Part shown: in pieces, positions 8,264-16,723 of the stretch
Numbering within the stretch: the stretch's first letter is position 1
How the letters are laid out: each line of letters begins with the position of its first letter
NCBI GenBank assembly: GCA_913055155.1
Contig: CAJXJR010000010.1
Span: 80,128 to 144,127 of the forward strand
Source: an uncultured Erythrobacter sp.
GTDB taxonomy: Bacteria > Pseudomonadota > Alphaproteobacteria > Sphingomonadales > Sphingomonadaceae
Direction: 5' to 3'
DNA length: 64,000 nt
Position numbers and translations under genes: made by a program
Notes under the pieces: generated by a model
The model's input: the letters and a program-made list of their open reading frames with translations, nothing else
What the model was told of the DNA's origin: nothing
The model's database searches: none

Positions 8264-10207
8264 CTAGATTCCGACGGTAACCTGCACCATCGCAGTGCGA
8301 CCGGTATCGACCCGGAAGCCGCCGCTGGAGGAGATCTGCCAATGATGGGAATTGAGCAGGTTCTCTATACGCGGGCGGATGATCACGCGCGTCCCGCCCA
8401 GGTCCAGCCGATAGCGAGCACCCAGGTCGATCAACGTGTAGCCCGGTGAATCGAAGCTGTTGATCGCATTTCCCGCGCTGCCGGAATAGTTCTGGATGCT
8501 GAGATCGATAGACAACGGCCCTGCCCCGCCCCGAGTGCGCCAGTCGATACTGGCGATGGCATGACGGCGGGGTTGGCCGACCGGCCTCGGCCCGATCAGA
8601 CCGGTGTCGACCGCCTCGCCGGTGATCGTGGGGTCGAGGAAAACCGCCCCTGTCACCAACGTAAGGCCGGGAAGCGGAGTCCCGCTGAGCGACATCTCGA
8701 TACCGCGATTGTCGTACTCGCCAAGCTCGCGATAGAGGAATTGCGGATCGAGGTTGTAGTAAGGCTTGGTGATCTGGAAGGCCGCCGCGATCAGCGTCAA
8801 GCTGTCGCCCAGCCGCACCCTCACCCCGCCTTCGTACTGACGCGTGTGGATTGCCGGTGGGGCCTCTGCCCGATTCACGGCAATGTCAGGCGCGATCAGC
8901 GCATCCTCGATGCCCGTTGCCGCGCCGACGTAGAACGACAGCCAGTCGGTGGGAGAAATCGATGCCATCGCATTCCACAACCACGCCTGGTCCAGCGTTT
9001 CGGGATCCGCCAGGACTGGGTCCGCGAAATCCACCTGCTTCTGGTAGTCCGAACGCGACAGCCCCAGGTCGAGCGCGGCGAAATCGTCCCACAGGACCGA
9101 ATAGGACAGGCCCGCGCTGATCAGGCGCGAAGTGTCGACGTTCTTCTCTCCGAACGTGAACTGCGGTTCCGGGCGCGGATCCTCGACAAAGACGTTTGCG
9201 GGGCCAAGGTCCACGCGGTCGCCGCCGCCAAAGGTCTGCCGGCGATCGCGCCCACGCAGGCTGGCGGTAACAAAGTGCTGGACATCGCCAGTGCGAAAAT
9301 CGCGCAGCACCCGCAGTTCGCCCGAATAGGAACGACGATTGATGTCCCGGTCAGCGGTGACGATGTGCCGCGCCGCATTGCCATCGGCATCGACGCGGAT
9401 GAACAGGTCGGCATAGAAGTTGTCGTAGTGGGCGTGATTGCGAAACAGACCCGCTTCCACGCCCCAATCGCCCAGCGGGACCTTCACGATCAGGCCCTGG
9501 ACCTGGTTCTCCAGCTGCTTTTCCGCCCAGTCCTGTCCGAAGAACTCGTACGGTGGCACTTCTGGCAAGGGAGCATCGCCGGAGGAATAGTAAGTCGGCG
9601 CCGCTTCCCAACTGTCCAACAAGGCGCCACCGGCCAGCACCATCGCTTCCAGACCGCTGTCGTCGCGATACCTTGCAGAGGTTCCGTACGTGAAATAGAC
9701 ATGGCGACCGCCATCGCGCCGCAGCACGTCGCGCAGGCTGAAACGGCCCGCGACACCCACCCCGCTGTCCCCCAGCGGGGTGTGGCCGCGCATCCCGACA
9801 GAGGGACCGCGCGAACCGTTGGTCGCGGTATCGGCGACGAAATTCAGGGTCGGAGTTTCATCGGCCCGGACGATGTTGAAATCGATCAGTCCGGTCGGTG
9901 CCGGAAACGGATACTGCGCAGCGGAAAACCCCACCCGCACGGTGCTGCCTGCAAACAGTTCGCGCGGGGCGATTTCTACGAGGTCGATATAAAGGCCGTC
10001 GGCGCGCACGTTACCGGCATCCACCGGGTTGAACCCGCGCACGTCCCTGACCGAGTAAAGCCCGCTCTCATCGTTGCCGACCTTGCGACCGAAGGCATTG
10101 TCGCTTTCAGTGACGGCGTTTTCCTCCACCTCTTGCGAGAGCGCCGTCACCGGAAGTGCCAGCGTGCCGATTGCCGCAAGCGTGGAAAGGTATTTGAACT
10201 TACGCAA
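8264..10207 (-). CDS. TonB-dependent receptor 2 with short plug
   Basis: The ~647-aa outer-membrane barrel protein has a signal peptide (~1-25, ending TALSQ). The plug region is unusually short: the recognisable plug (VRDVRGFNPVDAGNVRADG ... YPFPAPTGLIDF) starts only ~35 residues into the mature protein. The usual first half of a plug and a clear TonB box are not seen. The barrel runs to the end. The start is proposed as TTG 10207 with AGAGG 5 nt upstream, because longer frames would cross the operator at 10288. It is a single-gene unit. The ligand is unknown; shared regulation with receptor 1 suggests a related substrate. Confidence 0.82.
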   Translation of the reverse strand: MRKFKYLSTLAAIGTLALPVTALSQEVEENAVTESDNAFGRKVGNDESGLYSVRDVRGFNPVDAGNVRADGLYIDLVEIAPRELFAGSTVRVGFSAAQYPFPAPTGLIDFNIVRADETPTLNFVADTATNGSRGPSVGMRGHTPLGDSGVGVAGRFSLRDVLRRDGGRHVYFTYGTSARYRDDSGLEAMVLAGGALLDSWEAAPTYYSSGDAPLPEVPPYEFFGQDWAEKQLENQVQGLIVKVPLGDWGVEAGLFRNHAHYDNFYADLFIRVDADGNAARHIVTADRDINRRSYSGELRVLRDFRTGDVQHFVTASLRGRDRRQTFGGGDRVDLGPANVFVEDPRPEPQFTFGEKNVDTSRLISAGLSYSVLWDDFAALDLGLSRSDYQKQVDFADPVLADPETLDQAWLWNAMASISPTDWLSFYVGAATGIEDALIAPDIAVNRAEAPPAIHTRQYEGGVRVRLGDSLTLIAAAFQITKPYYNLDPQFLYRELGEYDNRGIEMSLSGTPLPGLTLVTGAVFLDPTITGEAVDTGLIGPRPVGQPRRHAIASIDWRTRGGAGPLSIDLSIQNYSGSAGNAINSFDSPGYTLIDLGARYRLDLGGTRVIIRPRIENLLNSHHWQISSSGGFRVDTGRTAMVQVTVGI

Positions 10208-10287
10208 AATTGCCTCTTGCAATGCCGCTGGCCTGCAGGCTCGATCGCGCTGGCAATCCGCCAACAGAGACTGTTCGATCACCACGC

Positions 10288-10303
10288 AATACGCTTCCGT
10301 ATG
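10288..10303. promoter_or_regulatory. CATACG-type operator before TonB receptor 2
   Basis: AATACGCTTCCGTATG matches the CATACG-N4-CGTATG palindrome with one mismatch. It lies 80 bp upstream of the proposed TTG start on the minus strand. Confidence 0.65.
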
Positions 10304-10362
10304 CAGGTGGGCGCAATGGTGCAACCGGGCGGATTCCAGTTTGTCTCACTGTTAAGTGCCGG

Positions 10363-11139
10363 TCATTCCATGATGCCCTGGATATCGACGCGACGACGCG
10401 AGCTTTCGGTCAGGCCGTCGGCAGCTTCTACGTCGGCGGGCTGCGCATGCGTCTCCCAGCGGACCTCGATCTTGTCAGCCGGCACGCCGCGGCGCAGGAG
10501 GCTTTCGTAAACGACCTCTGCCCGCCTGCGGGCCACATCCGGATCTTCCGCCATCATCCGCCCGGAAATCTCCACCGGCTTGGTATCGGCCCAGCCGGTC
10601 ACGATCACGCGGGCGGGCTGAGCGGCCTCGATCCATAGTGCAGCTATATCGAAGAAATAGTCGCTGTGGTTGTAGGTGATGAAATCGTCGTTCCAGTCGT
10701 AGACCAGGCTGAAGCTGGTATCCTCGTACGGCGGCTCCGGCAGGTCGCGTTCCACGAACACCGGCATCACATAACGCTCGGCGAAGGGCAGCGGGCGTCC
10801 GGGATAGCCTTCAGCCGCGATCATGTGGCGCGGGCATTCCATGTCGTAGAGGACGGAGGTGCGCACCGGCAGCAGGCGGATGCCGCCGCAGGTATCCTCC
10901 GTGTCGTCCGACACGTTGCCTTCGACCAACACGCCATAGGCCCAGTGTGGGCGGGCCATCGACTGGCTGACGTCATAGCGCACGCCGGTTTCGGGATCGT
11001 CTGCCAGCCAGCAGCCTGACTTGCGCCCCGAATCCGTGTCTCGATAGATCGGGCAGGTGACGAAACGAACGTCCTCCGCCGCCGCCTGCGTCGCAAGGCT
11101 GGCGGACAGCGCGAAGGCCGTGAAACGCAGCCCCCTCAC
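10363..11139 (-). CDS. Secreted OmpA-domain protein, copy 3
   Basis: The 258-aa protein has a signal peptide (~1-20, ending ATQAAA). The family cysteine block is CPIYRDTDSGRKSGCWL, CGGIRLLPVRTSVLYD and CPRHM. The C-terminal OmpA-like half has VYDWNDDF, RVIVTGWADT, RRRAEVVYESL and the end SSRRRVDIQGIME. The start is GTG 11139, overlapping the CCP3 stop (GTGA) exactly as in copy 1; the much longer open frame upstream lies inside CCP3. It is the last gene of the P450-B/CCP3/OmpA3 operon. A role as envelope-anchored partner of CCP3 is inferred. Confidence 0.77.
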   Translation of the reverse strand: MRGLRFTAFALSASLATQAAAEDVRFVTCPIYRDTDSGRKSGCWLADDPETGVRYDVSQSMARPHWAYGVLVEGNVSDDTEDTCGGIRLLPVRTSVLYDMECPRHMIAAEGYPGRPLPFAERYVMPVFVERDLPEPPYEDTSFSLVYDWNDDFITYNHSDYFFDIAALWIEAAQPARVIVTGWADTKPVEISGRMMAEDPDVARRRAEVVYESLLRRGVPADKIEVRWETHAQPADVEAADGLTESSRRRVDIQGIME

Positions 11140-12650
11140 AGCGCACTCAACAGGTTGATCATGTCCTGCCGCTCCTGCTCGGTGTAGCCGATGTCGTACC
11201 GGCGATCGTAGAAGTCGACGACCGCACCGATGTCTTCCGCAGAGCCGTTGGCGAAGAACGGCGCGCGCGAGGCCATGCCGCGCATGGTCTGTGCCGTGAT
11301 CTTGCCCACGTCCTGGCAACGACCGGTCGTCAGGGCATAGCCCGGATCGGTGGTAAGGAACTCGCGACCGAGGTCGATATGCGGCCTGCCGGTGCAGCGG
11401 ATGCGGAACAGCGGCAGGTGCGGGTTCTGGTTGGCGAAGGGCGAATTGTTGGTGCCGATGGCGATCTGCCCCGCCCCTGCGTCCAGCCCCATGTGTTCCA
11501 TGTTGTGGCAGGTGACGCAGGCCACCCGGTAGGGACTGCCGAAGCCGAGCCGGTGATTGATGCCGGCGGTATCGGTCAGCAGGAAGGTATCGTGCAGGAA
11601 CAGGTCCACCCCGCGCACCACGGAAGCGCGGAATTCCAGTTCCTCGGGCGTGGCATTGGGGTCAGGCTCACGCCAGGCATCGAATTCGCTCCACAGCGGC
11701 TTGCCCAGCGTGCCGAGCAGGCCGGCTTCGAAATGCACCATCGGTTCCGGCCCGCCTTGCGCGCCGGCTGCCGCCAGGTTTCCTCCAGTGTGCATGGTTT
11801 GCTGCGAGACATAGATGCGACGCTCGAACTCCTCGATGCGCTGCAACTGGTCCTCGGTGAGCTCGTCCAGCATTTCCAGGTGGGATCTGGCGGCATCGCG
11901 CATCTGCCAGCGCAGTGTTCCCGTGCGGGCATCGGCCATCAGGTTGCCGGGTATCGGCTCCCCCGTCTCCGGATCGTTGAGATAGGGCATGCCCGTCTTC
12001 GGATCCATGTTGAAGGTGGAGGTCATCACATAGCGCAGGTTCGCCACCGGCCGCGGACGGCGATAGACCGAGATGCTGGGGTTCTCGGCATCCAGGCCAT
12101 AGTGTTCACCAGTATTGCAGCCCCACGGATCGCGGACGACCTCGATCTCGAAATCGGGCTCGACCTGCTCCCCTGTATGCAGGTCGACCGGTGGCCATGC
12201 GCGCTGGATGCGGAACAGACCGTAGTCCAGCAGTAGCGAATGCGAATCGCGTTCGCCCTGCGGCATGGTAGGGCAGTTGGAACCGTCGTAGGCGGCGAAC
12301 AGCGGGTCCTGACCGCCCGTAGCATCCCACTGCGCCCGTGCCGTTGCGGGCGTCAGGCTCATGCCGTCGCGCGGCTGGTGGCAGGTTATGCAGGCGCGAC
12401 CATTGGGACCGAGCGGCTCGAAAAAGGGATGCCCGGCAGTTTCCATCGGCCCACCGTCGAGCACCAGGCGAAGGGTGCCCAGATCGTTGGGATAGTCCAG
12501 CTGCGCGGGAAAGGTCTCTCCCGACCCCGGCGACCACCAGAAGTCTGCCTCGCCGCTCTCGTTGGCGTAGGTCGCAGAGGCAGCCAGCGCGCCCGCCGCC
12601 AACAGCACCGCGATGCGTCCCCAGCGCGACTTGTCGCCGAACTTGATCAT
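11136..12650 (-). CDS. Di-haem cytochrome c peroxidase-like protein, copy 3 (CCP3)
   Basis: The 504-aa secreted protein has a signal peptide (~1-29) and haem motifs CITCHQP (~90) and CVTCHNM (~380). It shares the cysteines in SNCP, GCN, RIRC and TGRC and the C-terminal MRGMASRAPFFANGSAED block of di-haem peroxidases. The start ATG 12650 overlaps the P450-B stop (ATGA) and its own stop overlaps the OmpA3 start (GTGA), so all three are translationally coupled. This is the second case of a P450-CCP-OmpA operon in the window, which supports a functional link. The substrate is unknown. Confidence 0.83.
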   Translation of the reverse strand: MIKFGDKSRWGRIAVLLAAGALAASATYANESGEADFWWSPGSGETFPAQLDYPNDLGTLRLVLDGGPMETAGHPFFEPLGPNGRACITCHQPRDGMSLTPATARAQWDATGGQDPLFAAYDGSNCPTMPQGERDSHSLLLDYGLFRIQRAWPPVDLHTGEQVEPDFEIEVVRDPWGCNTGEHYGLDAENPSISVYRRPRPVANLRYVMTSTFNMDPKTGMPYLNDPETGEPIPGNLMADARTGTLRWQMRDAARSHLEMLDELTEDQLQRIEEFERRIYVSQQTMHTGGNLAAAGAQGGPEPMVHFEAGLLGTLGKPLWSEFDAWREPDPNATPEELEFRASVVRGVDLFLHDTFLLTDTAGINHRLGFGSPYRVACVTCHNMEHMGLDAGAGQIAIGTNNSPFANQNPHLPLFRIRCTGRPHIDLGREFLTTDPGYALTTGRCQDVGKITAQTMRGMASRAPFFANGSAEDIGAVVDFYDRRYDIGYTEQERQDMINLLSAL

Positions 12651-13864
12651 ACAGGTGTTACCAAGAGCTTCAGTTCGGAGAAGCCGGAATGCGGCCAGAT
12701 ATTACGCTGGGGCACGCCATCCAGGGTGAAATTGGCGGTCAGCTTGAACATCGATTCCACCAGCACGCGGATCTGCATGCGGCCAAGCGGCGCGCCCACG
12801 CATTGGTGGATACCATTGCCAAAGGCGAAATGGCGCGGCTTGCGATCGATGTCGAACTTTTCCGGCTCGGGAAAGGCGCGCGGATCGACGTTGGCCGCCC
12901 CGAACACGGGGAAGACGTTGGCACCTGCGGGGATCACGTGGCCATCCACCTCGGTATCCTTCGCGCAGTGTCTTGGCATCATCGCAGTAGGGGATTCCAG
13001 CCGCAGGCATTCCTCGATGGCGGCAGCAATCTTGCGCGGCTCCCTGCGCAGGATCTCCTGCGCATCCTGGTGCATGGCAAGACGCAGCAAGGTGCCCTGC
13101 ATGCCCGCCGTGGTGGTGCCGGTGCCCGCCATGTACAGGATGGTCAGCATGTTCTCCGCCTCTTCGGGCGTCATCTTCCGCCCGTCGATCTCGCCGTGGG
13201 CGACTTCGGAAGCAAGGTCGTCGCCCGGATTGGCCAGAACGGCCTCCACGCGGCGGCGCACCATGGCACGCACGGGAGCAAGTTGCTCCTTGCGAGCCTG
13301 CGTCGCCTCCTCGCTGGAATCATCGAGGCCCGGCGAGGCTTCCCGGCGCTTGCGGTTGATCTCCAGGATGGAAGTGTCCTCTTCACCCAGCAACAGGCAG
13401 AACGCCTTCAGCGGCAGTTCGCGACATAGCTGGCTGACGTCGCCACCGCCATGCGCCACCAGCTTGGCGACGCCTTCCTCGATGAATTCGCGCGCGTCGG
13501 CTTCATAACCCATCAGGCGACGCGGGCTCATCAGGCCGTTCAGCAACTTGCGATATTGCGTGTGCATCGGCGGATCGATCTCGATCGGGATCACTGCCTG
13601 GCCGAAGCGCGGCTTTTCAGAACCACTGGGGAAGGACTGCCAGTCCTGGCAAACCTGCGTCACGTCACCGGCGCGGAACACGTGATAGACATCGGCCGCA
13701 CCCGGCATGGGTGTACGCGTGACCGGGCACTGACTGAGGTTTTCTGCATAGGCATCTGCCGAAAACTTCAACCGGTCCGGATCGCTGGCCCACGCCTTTG
13801 CGATGCTGAAACTCGGCATGTCCGAGTTGTCCACCGCCTCCGCCTTCTCACCCAGCTTTTCCAT
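12647..13864 (-). CDS. Cytochrome P450 B
   Basis: The 405-aa soluble P450 has the haem loop FAFGNGIHQCVGAPLGRMQ, ExxR (ECLR) and I-helix YMAGTGTTTAG. The I-helix threonine is kept and the acid position is glycine. The N-terminal half (IPIEIDPPMHTQYRKLLNGLMSPRRL) resembles that of P450-D and of terpene-hydroxylating bacterial P450s, but I cannot assign a substrate. ATG 13864 follows GAGAGGAA. It heads the CCP3/OmpA3 operon behind a LacI-type operator and is divergent from P450-C. It needs an electron donor; the only ferredoxin in the window is at 48986. Confidence 0.88.
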   Translation of the reverse strand: MEKLGEKAEAVDNSDMPSFSIAKAWASDPDRLKFSADAYAENLSQCPVTRTPMPGAADVYHVFRAGDVTQVCQDWQSFPSGSEKPRFGQAVIPIEIDPPMHTQYRKLLNGLMSPRRLMGYEADAREFIEEGVAKLVAHGGGDVSQLCRELPLKAFCLLLGEEDTSILEINRKRREASPGLDDSSEEATQARKEQLAPVRAMVRRRVEAVLANPGDDLASEVAHGEIDGRKMTPEEAENMLTILYMAGTGTTTAGMQGTLLRLAMHQDAQEILRREPRKIAAAIEECLRLESPTAMMPRHCAKDTEVDGHVIPAGANVFPVFGAANVDPRAFPEPEKFDIDRKPRHFAFGNGIHQCVGAPLGRMQIRVLVESMFKLTANFTLDGVPQRNIWPHSGFSELKLLVTPV

Positions 13865-13919
13865 GATGCATTTCCTCTCGCGAATTCCGATCCGCAGCCA
13901 CTTCGCATGGCGCCCTCTA

Positions 13920-13933
13920 TGAAAGCGCTACCA
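13920..13933. promoter_or_regulatory. LacI-type operator (13/14) for P450-B operon
   Basis: TGAAAGCGCTACCA differs from TGNAANCGNTTNCA at one base. It is 55 bp upstream of P450-B in the divergent P450-B/P450-C region. Confidence 0.55.
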
Positions 13934-14081
13934 CCAGCATTTTTCAGCGTCAACACACCGAGCCCGCGGATCGATGCCATTCACCCGGAAGCGCTAGGCC
14001 CTAGGGAGGATTGGTGCCACAGGCCCCACCATATCGGACAATGCGGCTTGCCGAAGGTCGATTGCGACTCTATGCAATGCA

Positions 14082-14095
14082 TGTAAACGATTTCA
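14082..14095. promoter_or_regulatory. LacI-type operator (14/14) for P450-C
   Basis: TGTAAACGATTTCA fits the consensus perfectly and lies 29 bp upstream of the P450-C start. With the site at 13920, each divergent promoter has its own operator. Confidence 0.65.
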
Positions 14096-14124
14096 TATAC
14101 CGATCGGCGCACGAGAGGAAGATA

Positions 14125-15330
14125 ATGGCCAGCAAGGCAGCGGAAGATATTACGGAAAACGAATACGATTGTTTTGCCGAAGAAACCTTCACCAGCCCAT
14201 ACGAGGAATTTCGCCGTATGCGCCGTGAATGCCCGGTGGCGCACAGTACGGATTTCGGCGGTTTCTGGATGGTCACGCGCTATGAAGACGTGGTTTCCAT
14301 GCTGTCCGATGGCGAAAACTACATCACCTCCATTCGCAACATCGTGCCCAGTTCTTCGAGCACTGCACGCACGCCGCCGCTGCATTTCGATCCTCCCCAG
14401 CACACGCCCTATCGCAAGGCGCTGGAACGCGCGCTGAGCAAGGGCCGCGTGTCCAAGCTGACGCCGGCAGTGCAACGCCATGCCGAAACTTTGATGGACG
14501 AATTCGCGGCCAGAGGCGGCGGCGATTTCGCGCAGAGCATCGCCACGCGCTTGCCGGTGCTTTCCATCGGTGAATGGATCGGCCTGACCGACGAACAGGC
14601 AGACCGGCTGTGGAAGCTCAATTGCGCCTACACCCGGGCCTGGGTTGCCTTCGACAAGGACACGGTGATGCAATGCGTCGACGGGTTCAACGAGATCACG
14701 AAGGAGATCCTGGCCGATCGCGGCGAAAATCTGCGCGACCCCGAAATCGATCCGCCCAGTTCGCTGATGACCACCGTGCTGCCCGACGGCAACAAGATCC
14801 CACCCGACATCCTGCACGGCGCGATCCGCCAGTCGCTGGTGATCGGCCTTGCCGCACCGCCAATGGTGCTGGGCAGCATGGTCACCTATCTTGCGAAAAA
14901 TCCGGACCTGTTCCGGCAACTGCGGGCACAGCCCGAACTCCTGCCCGCCGCGCTGGAAGAATTCCTGCGGCTGTTCACGCCCTATCGCGGCTTTGCCCGC
15001 ACGTCGCGCACGGAAGTGGAAATCCACGGCCGCAAGATCCGGCCCAAGGAAGCGATTGCCATGTCCTTCGCCTCTGCCAACCGTGACGAGACCGTGTTCG
15101 CAGACCCTGACACCTTCAAGCTCGATCGCCCCAACATCTCCAGGCATATTGCCTTCGGCCTCGGCCCGCACCGTTGCGCCGGCATGCCGATCGCCCGCGT
15201 CGTTCTGGGCGCGGCGCTGAAGGCGATGACCCAGCGCTGGTCCAGCGTGGAAATGGACGGCGAGCCGGTGGTCACCTCCATGCCCGAAATCGGCCCGATC
15301 AAGGTGCCACTGAAGGTAACGCCTGCCTGA
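14125..15330 (+). CDS. Cytochrome P450-like protein C (atypical I-helix)
   Basis: The 401-aa protein has the haem loop FGLGPHRCAGMPIAR and ExxR (EFLR in EEFLRLFTPYRGFARTS). The I-helix segment reads IGLAAPP where AG-x-(D/E)-T-T is expected, so both catalytic I-helix residues are alanine. It is a close relative of P450-A, sharing PYRKALERAL and ANRDxTVFxDPD. ATG 14125 is chosen because GAGAGGA lies just upstream and the operator at 14082 would fall inside a longer frame. It is a single gene ending in a hairpin shared with the convergent MFS gene. It may be a peroxygenase-type, isomerising or redox-inert P450. Confidence 0.85.
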   Translation: MASKAAEDITENEYDCFAEETFTSPYEEFRRMRRECPVAHSTDFGGFWMVTRYEDVVSMLSDGENYITSIRNIVPSSSSTARTPPLHFDPPQHTPYRKALERALSKGRVSKLTPAVQRHAETLMDEFAARGGGDFAQSIATRLPVLSIGEWIGLTDEQADRLWKLNCAYTRAWVAFDKDTVMQCVDGFNEITKEILADRGENLRDPEIDPPSSLMTTVLPDGNKIPPDILHGAIRQSLVIGLAAPPMVLGSMVTYLAKNPDLFRQLRAQPELLPAALEEFLRLFTPYRGFARTSRTEVEIHGRKIRPKEAIAMSFASANRDETVFADPDTFKLDRPNISRHIAFGLGPHRCAGMPIARVVLGAALKAMTQRWSSVEMDGEPVVTSMPEIGPIKVPLKVTPA

Positions 15331-15333
15331 TCC

Positions 15334-15367
15334 GGCAAGCCCTGCGCATCACTGCGCGGGGCTTGCC
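15334..15367. terminator. Hairpin between convergent P450-C and MFS genes
   Basis: GGCAAGCCC pairs with GGGCTTGCC and the stem extends through TGCGCA/TGCGC. There is no clear T run, and the stem overlaps the last codons of the MFS gene. A bidirectional terminator is likely but not certain. Confidence 0.5.
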
Positions 15368-16668
15368 CGAGGATGCAGTTCCTCAACGATTTCCCGATCG
15401 TCCAGCGCCGGTTCCAGCACGCTGGACTTGAAGCGCGGCGCGGTCATGTAACCAATTGCGCCCAGCGCCACCACGCCCGCCATGATGTAGAGACCGGCAT
15501 CGTAGTCCGCACCGTCCTTCGATGCCCAGGCAATGACGAGCGAGCTCATGCCCGCGCCGATCAGCCCGAAGCCGTTCAGCATGCCGAAGGCACGCCCGAA
15601 CGAAGCCAGCCCGAAATAGCGCGACATGATGTAGGCCAGAACGTCGGCATCGGCGCCGTAGGCAATGCCCAGCATGGCCACTCCCAGATAGGTGAGTGCG
15701 GGCAAGTCACCCCCCACCCAGATCACCAGCAACATGCCGAGCGCTCCGCCAAGGCTGGTGGCCGCGATCACGAAGGGCGCGAATATGCGGTCGATCGCCA
15801 TGCCCGTGACCAGACGGCTGACGATCATCGCCACCGAGAAGAAGGAGACGGCAAGCGCCGCCTCCACCGGAGCAAAGCCCTTGCCTTCCAGCATTGTCGG
15901 GATGTGGACCAGCCAGCCATTGATGCCGAGCGAGACCAGCACGATCCCGAAGATGATCGTCCACATCGCCCGCGTGCTCAGCAACTGGCCGAAGCTGTGC
16001 CCTTTCTCGTCTGCCGCAATGGGCGGCGCGCCGGCCTGCTCACGCACCTCCGCTTGCGCGGCTGCGGGGCTTTTTCCGGCTGATCGCCAGACAGCCAGCA
16101 ACGCGAGTGGAGCAAGGACGGCAACTACCGCGCCGGTAACGCCATAGGCTGTACGCCAGCCGTATTGCTCGATCACCAGGGCCGTTCCGATGGGCACACC
16201 GAAGCCGACGATGCCGACGCCAGTCGCCATGATGCCCAGCGCCGTGCCGCGCCGCAGCGCGAATTTTGCGTTGATGATGCGGGCATAGGCCATCGAGCCA
16301 TTGGCCATGCCACTGACACCGGTCATGGCGATCCAGAAGCCCAGCACCCAGGCGATCTCGGGCATCAGCGCCAGGCCCGCCATCGTGACGAGGAACAGCA
16401 GGTAACCGGCGACAAGAATGGGCCGTACGCCGAGCTTGTCGATCAGTACGCCGAAAATGATCGACGCTGCACATGCTGCCAGCCCGAACGGGATCATCAT
16501 CGCCGAGAACGTACTCATGGACCAGCCGAGCTCGTCGGATATGGCCGCGAAGTAGATCCCGAACGTCGGCGCCATGAGCGATGCCGCCCCGATCGACATG
16601 CCAAGTGTCGATCCGGCAATGACCGGCCAGCCGCTTTTCAGTTCACCTGCACCATCCTGCCCTTGCAT
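15349..16668 (-). CDS. MFS permease (oxalate/formate-antiporter-like branch)
   Basis: The 439-aa integral membrane protein has 12 predicted hydrophobic segments and a short polar N-terminus. The loops have GVLIDKLGVRP after helix 2 and a central cytoplasmic linker near residues 205-230, a pattern of monocarboxylate/OFA-type MFS carriers. ATG 16668 follows GGGGAGA. It lies 55 bp downstream of P450-D on the same strand, so the two may be co-transcribed. It probably moves an organic acid intermediate or substrate; direction and ligand are unknown. Confidence 0.8.
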   Translation of the reverse strand: MQGQDGAGELKSGWPVIAGSTLGMSIGAASLMAPTFGIYFAAISDELGWSMSTFSAMMIPFGLAACAASIIFGVLIDKLGVRPILVAGYLLFLVTMAGLALMPEIAWVLGFWIAMTGVSGMANGSMAYARIINAKFALRRGTALGIMATGVGIVGFGVPIGTALVIEQYGWRTAYGVTGAVVAVLAPLALLAVWRSAGKSPAAAQAEVREQAGAPPIAADEKGHSFGQLLSTRAMWTIIFGIVLVSLGINGWLVHIPTMLEGKGFAPVEAALAVSFFSVAMIVSRLVTGMAIDRIFAPFVIAATSLGGALGMLLVIWVGGDLPALTYLGVAMLGIAYGADADVLAYIMSRYFGLASFGRAFGMLNGFGLIGAGMSSLVIAWASKDGADYDAGLYIMAGVVALGAIGYMTAPRFKSSVLEPALDDREIVEELHPRASPAQ

Positions 16669-16723
16669 CGGCAGTTTCTCCCCAGATTCGCCTTGTTGTC
16701 AGATGATTATCGCGCCGCGCGCG

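Noticed and set aside
8561..10510. 649-codon open frame on the plus strand
   Set aside because: It is antisense to TonB receptor 2 and part of the OmpA3 gene. High GC keeps antisense frames open, and its translation has no domain pattern or ribosome site.
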